Assembly (NCBI GenBank): GCA_021299375.1
Contig: JAJTGR010000001.1
Location: 1 to 32,466 of the forward strand
Origin: Gemmatimonadota bacterium
GTDB lineage: Bacteria; Gemmatimonadota; Gemmatimonadetes; Gemmatimonadales; Gemmatimonadaceae
DNA length: 32,466 bases
Direction: 5' to 3'
Below the pieces are notes generated by a model, which saw only the letters and a list, made by a program, of their open reading frames with translations, did no database searches and was not told where the DNA came from. A program made the position numbers and the translations under genes. Shown one piece after another: positions 23,357 through 31,789 of the stretch (position 1 is the first letter of the stretch; each line of letters opens with the position of its first letter).

Positions 23357-24324
23357 CAGGCTGGGAGTACGAAGGTGTCACCCGCGGCCACGCCACGTCC
23401 GCGCGCCCACGACGCGGCCGTCATGCGCGGCTTGCCGCTGGGTTGCACGTCCAACAGGCGCACCGCGCCGATACCGCAGCGTACCAGCAGGCCGTCGTCG
23501 TCGGCGCTGCGTACGGTGCCCGGCGGGCTGGCCAGAGCGGGGTCATCAAGGGCGGCATCAGAGCCGTCGCCCGCCAGGCGGGCGCCGAAGCACTTCACCT
23601 CCTGCCCGCGCAGCGACGCGTAGGCCCCGGGACGCGGGTCGAAGGCGCGCACGACGCGCGCCACCTCGATGGCGGGACGCGTGAAGTCGAGACGTGCCAT
23701 GTGCCGCTCGACCTTGGGCGCGTACGTGGACTGCGCGTCGTCCTGCGGAATGGCGCGCGATACGCCGGCCTCGATGAGCGTCAGCGCCTGCACGATGGCG
23801 AGGGCACCCATTTCGGCCAGCTGGTCGTGCAGTTCGCCGTACGTCGTGTCGGTGCCGATCGGGGTGCGCAGCACGTGCAGCATGGCGCCGGCATCGAGCG
23901 CCGGCACCATCTGCATGATGGTCACGCCGGTTTCCGTCATGCCTTGCAGAATGGCGGCCTGAATGGGCGCCGCGCCGCGCAGCACCGGCAGCAGCGACGC
24001 GTGAATGTTGAGGGTGCCGTGCGGCGGCAGGTCAATGACGGCCTTGGGGAGGATGTGCCCGTAGGCCACCACCACCGAGATGTCCGGCGCGAGCGCCCGC
24101 ACCTCGGCCATAAAGGCCTCGCCGCGCGGCTTCTCCGGCTGCAACACCGGCAGCCCTTCTTCGAGGGCAACAACCTTGACCGGCGAGGGGTCGAGCTGGG
24201 TGCGAGAGCGGCCGCGGGGCTTGTCGGGTTGGGTGACCACACCCACCACGTCATGTCCCTCGCCAAGCAGCGCGCGCAGCGGCAGCACGGCGAACTCCGG
24301 GGTGCCCCAGAAGAGAATCCGCAT
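23356..24324 (-). CDS. fmt: methionyl-tRNA formyltransferase
   Basis: 322 residues. It formylates the initiator Met-tRNA using 10-formyl-tetrahydrofolate. The N-terminal catalytic domain opens RILFWGTPEFAV and carries the Asn106-His108 pair in LNIHASLLP, followed by RGAAPIQ and Asp144 in PALDAG. These form the usual formyltransferase Asn-His-Asp triad. The C-terminal OB-like domain (about 205-320) binds tRNA. The ATG is 15 bases beyond the def stop and its stop overlaps the rsmB start. Confidence 0.96.
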   Translation of the reverse strand: MRILFWGTPEFAVLPLRALLGEGHDVVGVVTQPDKPRGRSRTQLDPSPVKVVALEEGLPVLQPEKPRGEAFMAEVRALAPDISVVVAYGHILPKAVIDLPPHGTLNIHASLLPVLRGAAPIQAAILQGMTETGVTIMQMVPALDAGAMLHVLRTPIGTDTTYGELHDQLAEMGALAIVQALTLIEAGVSRAIPQDDAQSTYAPKVERHMARLDFTRPAIEVARVVRAFDPRPGAYASLRGQEVKCFGARLAGDGSDAALDDPALASPPGTVRSADDDGLLVRCGIGAVRLLDVQPSGKPRMTAASWARGRGVAAGDTFVLPA

Positions 24325-24339
24325 GGGGCGCCCCCCCGG

Positions 24340-24927
24340 TCAGGGCCTGGCGGCGTCGGTCGACGCGGCGGCCTTGGTGGCGTCCTTCTCGGGCGGCAGG
24401 TCACCCACCGGCAGCACCCGCAGGGTCTTCGGGTACTTGGTCTTCTCGTAGTCCCACTCCTTCATCGCGGCGCGACGCTTGAGCAGGCTGAGGCGGTCGG
24501 TGAACAACCGCCCGTGCAGGTGGTCGATTTCGTGCTGCAGACAGCGGCCGAGCAGGTTGGCGGCCTGCTCGATTTCATACCAGGTGCCGTCGATGTCCTG
24601 CGCCCGCACGGTGACGCGCGCGTAGCGGTCCACATCGGCGTACACCTCGGGGATGGAAAGGCACCCCTCCTCCCCCCGCACGATGCCGCCCTCCTTGTGG
24701 ACGATCTCGGGGTTGATGACCACGAGCCGCGTGTCGTCGGCATCGACCACACACAGCCGCTCGCTGCGGCCCACCTGGGGCGCGGCGAGGCCGACGCCCT
24801 TGGCCACTTCCATCGTCTCGAACATGTCGTCGACGAGGCGGCGGAGCTCGGGCGTGATGTGCTCCACCCGCGTGGTGTCCTGCCGGAGGATGGGGGAGCC
24901 GAGGACGTGGATGTCGAGCAGCGACAC
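24340..24927 (-). CDS. def: peptide deformylase
   Basis: 195 residues from a GTG start. It removes the formyl group from nascent N-terminal Met. All three metal-enzyme motifs are present: GVGLAAPQVG (44-53), EGCLSIP with Cys89, and QHEIDHL with His132, Glu133 and His136. The chain continues about 30 residues past the usual end with a charged, Ala-rich tail (PPEKDATKAAASTDAARP) that looks disordered. An upstream in-frame ATG would add about 40 Arg/Ser-rich residues lying inside yajC, so the GTG, which gives the standard LLDIHVLGSPILR opening, is preferred. Confidence 0.94.
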   Translation of the reverse strand: MSLLDIHVLGSPILRQDTTRVEHITPELRRLVDDMFETMEVAKGVGLAAPQVGRSERLCVVDADDTRLVVINPEIVHKEGGIVRGEEGCLSIPEVYADVDRYARVTVRAQDIDGTWYEIEQAANLLGRCLQHEIDHLHGRLFTDRLSLLKRRAAMKEWDYEKTKYPKTLRVLPVGDLPPEKDATKAAASTDAARP

Positions 24928-24940
24928 GGGGCCTCGCCGG

Positions 24941-25291
24941 TTACGCGGCCGGCGCCGACGAGCCGACGCGCGAAATGCGGCCACGCTCGATGATGAGCCG
25001 CGACTCGCCCGACTTGATCGTGATGCGGTCGTCCATGGTGGCGGCACCGTCCTTGCCCTGCGCGGCGATGTGCAGCACCTCGCCCACGATGCCGCCGGCG
25101 GTGACGATCTCGTCGCCCTTCTTGAGTGAACGCACGAGCTGGTCGTGCGCCTTGCGCTGCCGCTGCTGCGGGCGGATGAGCACGAAATAGAAGATCGCGA
25201 AGATCGCGCCGTACATGAAGATCATCTGCGGGATCGCCGACGTGGGCGAGGCCTGCAGGAGCGCAAAGCTGGCGATGACGGAAGCGGTCAT
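24941..25291 (-). CDS. yajC: preprotein translocase subunit YajC
   Basis: 116 residues. One transmembrane helix (about 20-40, QMIFMYGAIFAIFYFVLIRP) is followed by the diagnostic RPQQRQRKAHDQLVRSLKKGDEI-type segment and a small beta domain (TAGGIVGEV). YajC associates with SecDF and the Sec holotranslocon. Here secD and secF do not follow; def does instead. The ATG overlaps the tgt stop (ATGA), keeping the common tgt-yajC linkage. Confidence 0.94.
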   Translation of the reverse strand: MTASVIASFALLQASPTSAIPQMIFMYGAIFAIFYFVLIRPQQRQRKAHDQLVRSLKKGDEIVTAGGIVGEVLHIAAQGKDGAATMDDRITIKSGESRLIIERGRISRVGSSAPAA

Positions 25292-26445
25292 GAGGGTGTC
25301 GAGCGGGAGTGATAGCGGGCGAGCCAGTCATGGCTCCAGCCCTCGAACGTACCGGCTAGAACGGCGGCCCGGGCGTCGCGCATCAGCGCGACAAGGAAAT
25401 GTACATTGTGCAGGCTGAGGAGGCGGAGTGCGAGGATCTCCTCTGCCACGAAGAGGTGCCGGATGTAGGCCCGGGAGAACCGGGCGCAGGCCACGCAGGT
25501 GCACGACGCGTCCAGCGGGGCACTGTCGGTGCGCCACTGGGCGTTCCTGATGTTTCGGCGGCCGGTGGTGGTGAAGAACGCGCCCGTCCGCCCCATGCGG
25601 GTGGGCGCCACGCAATCGAAGAGATCGACGCCGCGGGCCACCCCCTCCACGAGATCCTCCGGAAAACCGACCCCCATGAGGTACCGCGGCCGGTCGGTGG
25701 GCAGCACCTCGTTGACCACGTCGAGCATGGCGTACATGTCGGGCTTGGCCTCGCCTACCGACAGTCCGCCGATGCCATACCCCACCCAGTCGCCGGTGTT
25801 GCGGATGGCCTGGGCAGACGCCCGCCGGAGGTCGGCGTGGATGCCGCCCTGCACGATGGGGAACAGTGCCTGGACGGGGGTGGGCGCCAGGGGGTCCTCG
25901 GCCTGCAGCCGGTCGAACTCGGTGCGGCAGCGCACCAGCCAGCGGATGCTGCGCTCCATGGCCACCTGGGCCAGGTCGTGGGGCGACTGGCCGGGCACCA
26001 CGTGGTCGAACTGCATGATCACGTCGGCCCCGAGGTTGCGCTCAATGCGCATGACCGACTCTGGGGTGAACTGCTGCAGCGACCCGTCGAGGTGGCTGCG
26101 GAACTCCACCCCCTCTTCCTCGATGGTGCGCAGCCCCTCGAGGGAAAACACCTGGAAGCCGCCGGAGTCCGTGAGGATGGGGCCGTCCCACTGCATGAAA
26201 CGGTGCAGGCCGCCCATGGTGCGCACGAGGTCGTCGCCCGGGCGCAGCCGCAGGTGATACGCGTTGGCCAGGATCATGGTCGCCCCGAGCCGGTGCAGGT
26301 CGTCGGGGTCGAGCGCCTTGACGCTGGCCAGCGTGCCCACCGGCATGAACTGCGGGGTCTCCACGGGGCCGTGCGGGGTGTGGAACACCCCGGCGCGGGC
26401 GTGGCCGTCGGTGTGCTGGACGTCGAAGGAAAAGGGGCCGGTCAC
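25288..26445 (-). CDS. tgt: tRNA-guanine(34) transglycosylase
   Basis: 385 residues from GTG 26445 (TTG 26448 also possible). It exchanges G34 for preQ1 in tRNAs with GUN anticodons. Substrate-pocket motif LTDSGGFQ includes Asp93, and the nucleophile Asp277 is in FDCVAPTRMGRTG. The zinc site CxCxxC is Cys315, Cys317 and Cys320, with His346 at the standard spacing. The segment usually reading FDECTPYP is FDHVVPGQS here, a natural variant that leaves the catalytic residues intact. Upstream queA makes the next step of queuosine biosynthesis. Confidence 0.95.
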   Translation of the reverse strand: MTGPFSFDVQHTDGHARAGVFHTPHGPVETPQFMPVGTLASVKALDPDDLHRLGATMILANAYHLRLRPGDDLVRTMGGLHRFMQWDGPILTDSGGFQVFSLEGLRTIEEEGVEFRSHLDGSLQQFTPESVMRIERNLGADVIMQFDHVVPGQSPHDLAQVAMERSIRWLVRCRTEFDRLQAEDPLAPTPVQALFPIVQGGIHADLRRASAQAIRNTGDWVGYGIGGLSVGEAKPDMYAMLDVVNEVLPTDRPRYLMGVGFPEDLVEGVARGVDLFDCVAPTRMGRTGAFFTTTGRRNIRNAQWRTDSAPLDASCTCVACARFSRAYIRHLFVAEEILALRLLSLHNVHFLVALMRDARAAVLAGTFEGWSHDWLARYHSRSTPS

Positions 26446-26464
26446 CAAGGTGCTGCGCGAAAGG

Positions 26465-27535
26465 CTACAGCAGACACATCGCGTCGCCGTACGAATAGAA
26501 CCGGTACTGGTCCGCGACGGCCGTGCGATACGCGTGCATGGTGAGGTCGTAGCCGGCGAACGCGGCGACGAGCATGATCAACGTGGACTTCGGCAGGTGG
26601 AAGTTCGTGATCAGGTGGTCGACGGCGCGGAACGTGTACGGCGGGCGCAGGAAGAGATTGGTCTCCCCGCGGAACGGGTGCACGACGCCGTGTTCGTCGG
26701 CCGCCGTCTCGAGGGTGCGCACGCCGGTGGTGCCCACCACCCAGAGCTTGTTGCCGCGGGCGCGGATGGTGTTGAGCCGGGCCGCGGCGTCGGTGGTGAC
26801 TTCGCACCACTCCTCGTGCATCACATGCAGCGCGGGGTCGTCGTCGGCGATGGGTCGGAACGTGCCTGGCCCCACGTGCAGCAGCACCTCCACCCGTTCC
26901 ACGCCCTTGGCCTCGAGGCCGGCGAGCAGTTCGGGGGTGAAGTGCAGGCCGGCGGTGGGCGCCGCCACCGAGCCATACTGATTCGCGTACACCGTCTGGT
27001 AGCGCGCGGTGTCGCCCGATTCGTCGGCGCGTTCGATGTAGGGCGGCAGCGGCACGTGGCCGTGCTGCTCGATGGCGTCCAGCGCCGGGCCGGTGGTGTG
27101 CAGCCGCACGATGCGCGTGTGGCGCGGCGTGGTATCGACGATCTCCACCGTGAAGCCGGGGGCGATGGTCACGATCCGCCCCGGACGCAGCTTGCCGCCC
27201 GGATGGATCATGGCCTCGTAATGCGTGTCATCGACGGGGCGCAGCAGCAGGATCTCCGCCGGGCCGCCACTCTCGCGATGCCCCAACAGCCGCGCCCGGA
27301 AGACCCGTGTGGTGTTCACCACGATCGCATCACCAGCCGGGATCAGGTCGAGTACGTCCCGGAAGGTGCGATGCGTCAGGGCGCCCGTCGCGCGATCGAC
27401 TACCAGCATGCGGCTCGCGTCACGCGGCTCGATGGCGTGTTGCGCGATGCGCTCCTCGGGGAGCTCGTAATCGTAGTGGGACGTGCGCGACCCGAGCGGG
27501 GCGGCAGCGTCCACGACTTCGGACGGGGTGGTCAT
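26465..27535 (-). CDS. queA: S-adenosylmethionine:tRNA ribosyltransferase-isomerase
   Basis: 356 residues from the ATG at 27535. QueA turns preQ1 in tRNA into epoxyqueuosine using the ribosyl part of SAM. Recognisable blocks are the opening YDYELPEERIAQHAIEPRDASRM, the GGPAEILLL turn, the SVAAPTAGLHFTPELL segment and the C-terminal TNFHLPKSTLIMLVAAFAG. Length is normal. A longer upstream frame exists but overlaps the GWxTD gene and lacks homologous sequence. It is followed by tgt after about 20 bases. The upstream gap of 160 bases contains no gene. Confidence 0.95.
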   Translation of the reverse strand: MTTPSEVVDAAAPLGSRTSHYDYELPEERIAQHAIEPRDASRMLVVDRATGALTHRTFRDVLDLIPAGDAIVVNTTRVFRARLLGHRESGGPAEILLLRPVDDTHYEAMIHPGGKLRPGRIVTIAPGFTVEIVDTTPRHTRIVRLHTTGPALDAIEQHGHVPLPPYIERADESGDTARYQTVYANQYGSVAAPTAGLHFTPELLAGLEAKGVERVEVLLHVGPGTFRPIADDDPALHVMHEEWCEVTTDAAARLNTIRARGNKLWVVGTTGVRTLETAADEHGVVHPFRGETNLFLRPPYTFRAVDHLITNFHLPKSTLIMLVAAFAGYDLTMHAYRTAVADQYRFYSYGDAMCLL

Positions 27536-27695
27536 AAGGCGGCCGGAAAGACAATCGAATCGGGTTCCCTGCGCAACAGCCGGGCCCGCATTGGCCCCAG
27601 GCTGCTGCGCGGAGGAGCCGCCGCCTCTTGGATTCGGCTCCCCGCCCTCGATGCGATTGTGCCGACCGAACGCTCCCGTGGCGGCAGGCGTTCCG
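27536..27695. other. non-coding gap between the GWxTD gene and queA
   Basis: These 160 bases show no convincing ORF. On the minus strand there is a 7-bp stem, GGAGCCG paired with CGGCTCC, with a loop of about 14 bases and no T-run, so it is not a standard terminator. No clear promoter for queA is visible. It is the only notable break in the ruvB-to-tsaD series and might hold an unrecognised promoter. Confidence 0.4.
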
Positions 27696-30080
27696 TCAGC
27701 GGATCCGGAACTGCGTCTCGCGGCTGGTACGGCGCTGGGTGGCGAGGTCCAGCACTTCCACGCGGAGCCGGTAGGTGCCCGACGGCGACTCGGCGAGGTC
27801 CAGCGACAGGTAGTCCACCGTGGTGCGGGCGGCCGCTGCCTGCCGATCGAAGGTGATGGTGAACGTGTCGCGCCCCTGCTGGGCGCGACCAACCGCCCGT
27901 CCGAGGCCGTCGAAGAGGCGGATGCCGAAGCCGGCGGCGCCGCCTTTCTCCTGACGCTCCACCGAGATTGCCACCCGGTACTTGCTGGTACCATCGCGCA
28001 CCGCCAGGTCGTACGCCTCCCAGAGCAGCCCCACGGAGCTGCCACGCGCGAAGTCACCGGTGCCCGGTTCCATGTCCACCTCGCGCCAGCTGCGTGGCGC
28101 CTGGGTGGCGTCACGCGGCACCGGCCTGGTGCCGAGCAGCACGTCGCTCATGCCGAAGCCGCCTGACTCGAAGGGCATCAGGCGCGCCATGGCGCGGGCT
28201 GCGCGGCGGCTGTCGGCCTGCAGGGCCTCCACGCGCACCACGTTGATGCCCGGGCCAAGCCGCCGCGTCCACGCCCGACGCGCGGGGCCGGACACGGAGT
28301 CCGGGCGCAGGGCGATCTGCAACGACTCCACGCCCTGCACGCGCACGAACTGGTCGAACACCCGGAAGTCGATGTCGAGCGGCACACGATCGACGTCGAG
28401 CCCGCGCAGCAGCGAGTCGAGCGGCATGCCGGCGACCACCACCGCATCCGTCGAGTCGCCGGCGGCGCGGAAGCGCGCGATGCGCACCGGAATCGTGTCG
28501 ATGAGCGCGGTGGTGGGCATGTTGGTCCACGTGACCGGCACGGCGTTCTTGAGCTCTTCGACGGTGTTCCGGTCGTTCATGGCAATGCGCGCCGTGCCGA
28601 AGCCCGGCGTGAGGTCGAAGAAGAACGTGAAGCCGGCCTTGTACGCCCACACGATCGTCACGCCCGAAGTAAGCGTGGCGTTCTGGAACGTTGCATTGCC
28701 CTGGATGCCCATCTCCGTATCGGGCGGGCCGTAGCGCACGTAAATGTCGCCGCGGTCGCTGTCGGCGCCACGCAGGTTCAGGTCGTCGTCGGTCCAGCGG
28801 AAGTCCGCAAACACCACCCGGGCGAGAAACTCGAGGCGGTACTCGTTCTCGTTGGTGAGGGTGAGCGGGTCGTTCATGTACCAGTACATTTCTTCGAGCC
28901 CGCGGCGCTGGCCTTCGGGGAGACCGGCGTACTGGGCCGAGTCGCCGCCGGCCTCCCGTGATGCCTTGGTGGGGCGCGGGCGGAGAATGCGCGTGAAGCG
29001 CACGAGCCGCTCGCGCTCCTCCTCGTCCATCAGCACCAGCGCACTGTCGAAGGCCACCTTGGCGTCGGCGTAGCGCTGCAGGCGGTGCAGCGCGAGCCCG
29101 CGCGCGAGGCGCGCCTGGAAGTCGAGCGGAAACTGGCGCGCCCGACGGGTGCCCACGTCCAGCAACTCATCCCACCGCTTGCGCTCGGCGAGTGCCATGA
29201 AGAGGTGGCGGCTGTAGCGCTGGTTGGTAGAGTCGGCGTCGACCGCTTGCCGGAAGCGCTCGAGCGCCGCCGTGTAGTCGCTGGTGCCGGTGGGTGGCTC
29301 GATCTTCTTGGCGAAGCTGGTGACGTAGTCGTACGCCTTGTCGCGCGGCCAGTTGTTGTTCTGTGCCAGCTGGATGCGCTGCCCGTCCTCGGTGAGGGCG
29401 CGGTTGGCCGATGCCTCGTAGCGCCGCCACATCGCCATGCCGGTGAGGTCGGCCGCTTCGGCCAGCAGCAGCCGGTCGCCGGTCTTTTCAGCGGCGTCGA
29501 GCGCGTTCCCCACCTGCCCCTGTGACGAGAATCGCATGGTGGAGTAGCCGGACTGCAGGTTGAAGCGGCTGAGCGAGAGCCAGTAGCGCGCACTGTCGGG
29601 GGCCAGCTGGGTGGCGATGCGCATGGCGCTGTCGGCCACCTGGAGCGCCTTGATGACGGTCTTGTCCTTGATGTACGTGGCGCTGCGCCCCTTGCGGCCG
29701 CGTTCCCAGTTGATGAGCCCCAGCAGGTACCAGCTGGCGGGGTCCTTGAAGTTCGTGCGGACGGCAGACTCCAGCACCGCCAGGGCGGCCGAGGTGTCGC
29801 CGCGCAGCACGAGCGAGTCGGCGATGGCGGCGGGGGTACCGGGCGCAGCACCGAGGGGGGCGCGCTGGGCGGTGGCCTGGGTGGGGGACAGCGGGGATAG
29901 CGCGAGCGGGAACAGCGCGAGATTGAACGGGGCGAGCGGGAACAGCGCGAGCTTGAACGACGCGAGCCGGAACAGCGCGAGCGGGAACAGCGCGAGCTTG
30001 AACGGCGCGAGCTTGAACGGCGCGTTGGGGCGCGGCGCGGGCGCTGCGCGCCGCGCTTCGGGGGGCTGCACAAAACGCAT
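27696..30080 (-). CDS. GWxTD-domain protein with N-terminal TPR-like repeats and an in-frame repeat expansion
   Basis: 794 residues. From about 85 to 330 it has helical, TPR-like pairs (LAVLESAVRTNFKDPASWYLLG; LARGLALHRLQRYADAKVAFDSAL). A GWxTD-type domain (about 390-520) follows, with ADSDRGDIYVRYGPPD in place of the canonical GWxTDRGRVYIRYGPPD. The C-terminal part (about 540-794) is beta-rich. GWxTD proteins are exported proteins of unknown role, common in Bacteroidota and Gemmatimonadota. The N-terminus is odd: residues about 18-61 are an LF[PKRN]LA pentapeptide repeat encoded by array F, followed by a TQATAQ stretch that could be a signal-peptidase site. The ATG lies two bases after the ruvB stop, which supports this start despite the strange leader. 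It separates ruvB from queA, which are usually adjacent. Confidence 0.82.
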   Translation of the reverse strand: MRFVQPPEARRAAPAPRPNAPFKLAPFKLALFPLALFRLASFKLALFPLAPFNLALFPLALSPLSPTQATAQRAPLGAAPGTPAAIADSLVLRGDTSAALAVLESAVRTNFKDPASWYLLGLINWERGRKGRSATYIKDKTVIKALQVADSAMRIATQLAPDSARYWLSLSRFNLQSGYSTMRFSSQGQVGNALDAAEKTGDRLLLAEAADLTGMAMWRRYEASANRALTEDGQRIQLAQNNNWPRDKAYDYVTSFAKKIEPPTGTSDYTAALERFRQAVDADSTNQRYSRHLFMALAERKRWDELLDVGTRRARQFPLDFQARLARGLALHRLQRYADAKVAFDSALVLMDEEERERLVRFTRILRPRPTKASREAGGDSAQYAGLPEGQRRGLEEMYWYMNDPLTLTNENEYRLEFLARVVFADFRWTDDDLNLRGADSDRGDIYVRYGPPDTEMGIQGNATFQNATLTSGVTIVWAYKAGFTFFFDLTPGFGTARIAMNDRNTVEELKNAVPVTWTNMPTTALIDTIPVRIARFRAAGDSTDAVVVAGMPLDSLLRGLDVDRVPLDIDFRVFDQFVRVQGVESLQIALRPDSVSGPARRAWTRRLGPGINVVRVEALQADSRRAARAMARLMPFESGGFGMSDVLLGTRPVPRDATQAPRSWREVDMEPGTGDFARGSSVGLLWEAYDLAVRDGTSKYRVAISVERQEKGGAAGFGIRLFDGLGRAVGRAQQGRDTFTITFDRQAAAARTTVDYLSLDLAESPSGTYRLRVEVLDLATQRRTSRETQFRIR
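29900..30027. repeat. 15-bp in-frame tandem array F
   Basis: GCGCGAGC-type cores begin at 29900, 29915, 29930, 29945, 29960, 29975, 29990, 30005 and (decayed) 30020, exactly 15 bp apart. The unit is GCGCGAGCGGGAACA or GCGCGAGCTTGAACG on the plus strand. The intervening GGGAAC(A/G) matches the edge motif of the 14-bp intergenic arrays. On the coding (minus) strand it reads CTGTTC(CCG/AAG)CTCGCG, that is L-F-P/K-L-A, so the frame is kept. It lies entirely within the GWxTD gene. Confidence 0.93.
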
Positions 30081-30082
30081 TG

Positions 30083-31111
30083 TCAGAAAAGTCCGGGCTG
30101 CTCGGCGGCGCCTATTGGTGGGACAAACCCCAGATGACGGTACGCGTGGGCCGTAGCGACGCGGCCGCGGGGGGTGCGCTGGAGGAATCCGTGCTGCACG
30201 AGGAATGGTTCATAGACGTCCTCGATGGTGCCAGGGTCCTCGCCGATGGCGGCGGCGATCGTCCCCAGACCCACCGGGCCCCCGTCGAACTTCTCGATGA
30301 TGGCCTTGAGCAGGCGGGTGTCCATGTCGTCGAGACCGAAATGGTCCACGTCCAGCAGCGACAGGGCGGCCTGCGCCACCTCGAGGGTGATGCGGCCGTT
30401 GGCACGCACCTGGGCGTAATCGCGCACGCGGCGCAGCAGGCGGTTGGCCACGCGCGGGGTGCCGCGGGAGCGCTTGGCAATCTCGTGGGCACCGGCGGCG
30501 TCCATCTCCACCTTCAGCACCTCGCCAGTGCGGCGCACGATCACCTCCAGTTCCTCCACGGGATAGAACGCCAACTGGTGCAGCAGGCCGAACCGGGCCC
30601 GCATGGGAGCCGTGAGCATGCCGAGCCGGGTCGTGGCGCCAACGAGGGTGAACCGCTCGATATTCATCGTCACCGTCTGCGCCTTCGGGCCCTCGGAGAG
30701 ACGAATGTCGATGCGGTAGTCCTCCATGGCCGGATAGAGGAACTCCTCGATCACCGGGCGCAGACGGTGGATTTCGTCGATGAACAGCACGTCCCCCTCA
30801 CGCAGGTTGGTGAGCGGTCCCACGAGGTCGCCCGGCTTCTCCAGCGCTGGCCCCGAGGTGGTGGTGAGGTTCACGCCCAGCTCTCGGGCGATCAGGTCGG
30901 CGAGGGTGGTCTTGCCAAGCCCCGGCGGCCCAAAGAACAGGGTATGGTCGAGTGGTTCCCGGCGAGCCCGGGCGGCATCGATGGCGATGGCCAGGCTCTC
31001 CTTGATCTTCTTCTGGCCGATGAACTCGGCCAACCGCTGCGGACGCAGCGACAGCTCGACGACACTCTCCTCAGAGAGGGCTTCCGGGGTGGTGATCTCG
31101 GCGCGGGACAT
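30083..31111 (-). CDS. ruvB: Holliday junction branch-migration helicase RuvB
   Basis: 342 residues. RuvB is the hexameric AAA+ motor that drives branch migration with RuvA. Walker A is GPPGLGKTT (61-69), Walker B includes Asp112-Glu113 in LFIDEIHRL, and sensor 1 is GATTR. The C-terminal winged-helix domain has LAEFIGQ-type and [22 protein letters not shown] signatures. The upstream reading frame is longer but the family starts here. TATCTT (31124-31119) lies seven bases before the ATG, so the transcript may be leaderless. ruvA and ruvC are not in the window. Its stop is two bases from the GWxTD start. Confidence 0.97.
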   Translation of the reverse strand: MSRAEITTPEALSEESVVELSLRPQRLAEFIGQKKIKESLAIAIDAARARREPLDHTLFFGPPGLGKTTLADLIARELGVNLTTTSGPALEKPGDLVGPLTNLREGDVLFIDEIHRLRPVIEEFLYPAMEDYRIDIRLSEGPKAQTVTMNIERFTLVGATTRLGMLTAPMRARFGLLHQLAFYPVEELEVIVRRTGEVLKVEMDAAGAHEIAKRSRGTPRVANRLLRRVRDYAQVRANGRITLEVAQAALSLLDVDHFGLDDMDTRLLKAIIEKFDGGPVGLGTIAAAIGEDPGTIEDVYEPFLVQHGFLQRTPRGRVATAHAYRHLGFVPPIGAAEQPGLF

Positions 31112-31118
31112 GAACCGG

Positions 31119-31124
31119 AAGATA
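31119..31124 (-). promoter_or_regulatory. -10-like hexamer of a possibly leaderless ruvB transcript
   Basis: TATCTT on the minus strand ends seven bases before the ruvB ATG at 31111. No Shine-Dalgarno sequence lies between, and no clear -35 is visible in the GC-rich upstream DNA. Confidence 0.35.
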
Positions 31125-31243
31125 CCCCGGCACCCCGGCCGGCGGCGGGGGTATCCGCCGGGGGCGCAGCACGCGTGCGCCGCACGGGCGCCCGGCACCG
31201 CTGCCGTATGCCGCTGCCCTCCAGCATTCCGGCCGCGGCCGCG

Positions 31244-31264
31244 TATCTTTGACAGACTCCTGTC
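31244..31264 (+). promoter_or_regulatory. possible promoter and inverted repeat upstream of the DUF3299 gene
   Basis: TATCTT (31244-31249) could be a -10. It overlaps a TTGACA (31249-31254) that could serve as a -35, but no -10 follows that at normal spacing. GACAG-ACTC-CTGTC (31251-31264) is a perfect 5-bp inverted repeat near the likely transcription start and could be an operator. The site lies in the divergent ruvB/DUF3299 gap. Confidence 0.35.
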
Positions 31265-31282
31265 CCATTTCCGAGACCGTCC

Positions 31283-31789
31283 ATGCCTCGTCGCTTCTCC
31301 GCCGTCCTGTCGCTCGCCGCCATCGCCGCCGTGGTGGCCGTAGCGTCCGCGTTCACGACCCCGCCCACGCCGGCGCCCAAGGCCAAGGTGGCGCCGACGG
31401 TCGCGCCCGCGGCCGACGAAGCGGTCAACATCGACTGGCGGGTGCTGGCCGGCCTCGACTATTCCAACGGCAAGGCCACCGACACGCTCAAGAAGCTCGA
31501 GGGCAAGCTGGTGCGCATCCCCGGCTTCGTGGTGCCCCTCGATGATTTCCAGGAGGAAGGCGCCGAGTTCCTGCTCGTGCCCTACTACGGGGCCTGTGTG
31601 CACACGCCGCCGCCGCCGCCGAACCAGATCGTGATGGTCGAGATGACGGGCAAGAAGGCCATCAAGCTCAACCTGTTCGACGCCGTCTGGATGTCGGGGC
31701 GCCTCAAGATCGCCTCGGTGGAAAGCCCGTACGGCACCGTGGGCTATCAGCTCGAAGGGCTCAAGGTCGAACCCTACTCGGCGAAATGA
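31283..31789 (+). CDS. exported DUF3299-family protein
   Basis: 168 residues. A signal peptide (about 1-23) and a Pro/Ala/Lys linker (about 25-45) precede the DUF3299 domain (about 48-165). The domain has the typical core FVVPLDDFQ, then [20 protein letters not shown], with Cys105 and His107 as likely metal ligands or reactive residues. DUF3299 proteins are often encoded beside a MacB/LolD-type ABC transporter. In Vibrio a related set (zrg genes) is linked to zinc. Here the next gene is exactly such an ATPase, overlapping by ATGA, so both belong to one unit. The metal role is inference. Confidence 0.82.
   Translation: MPRRFSAVLSLAAIAAVVAVASAFTTPPTPAPKAKVAPTVAPAADEAVNIDWRVLAGLDYSNGKATDTLKKLEGKLVRIPGFVVPLDDFQEEGAEFLLVPYYGACVHTPPPPPNQIVMVEMTGKKAIKLNLFDAVWMSGRLKIASVESPYGTVGYQLEGLKVEPYSAK

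Noticed and set aside
25288-26445. Inactive Tgt because FDHVVP replaces the usual FDECTP
   Set aside because: Catalytic Asp93 and Asp277 and the full zinc site remain; the change is outside the catalytic residues and looks like a lineage variant.
26465-28114. 549-residue QueA with an N-terminal extension
   Set aside because: The extension overlaps the GWxTD gene in another frame and is Arg/Pro/Ser-rich; family homology starts at the ATG at 27535.
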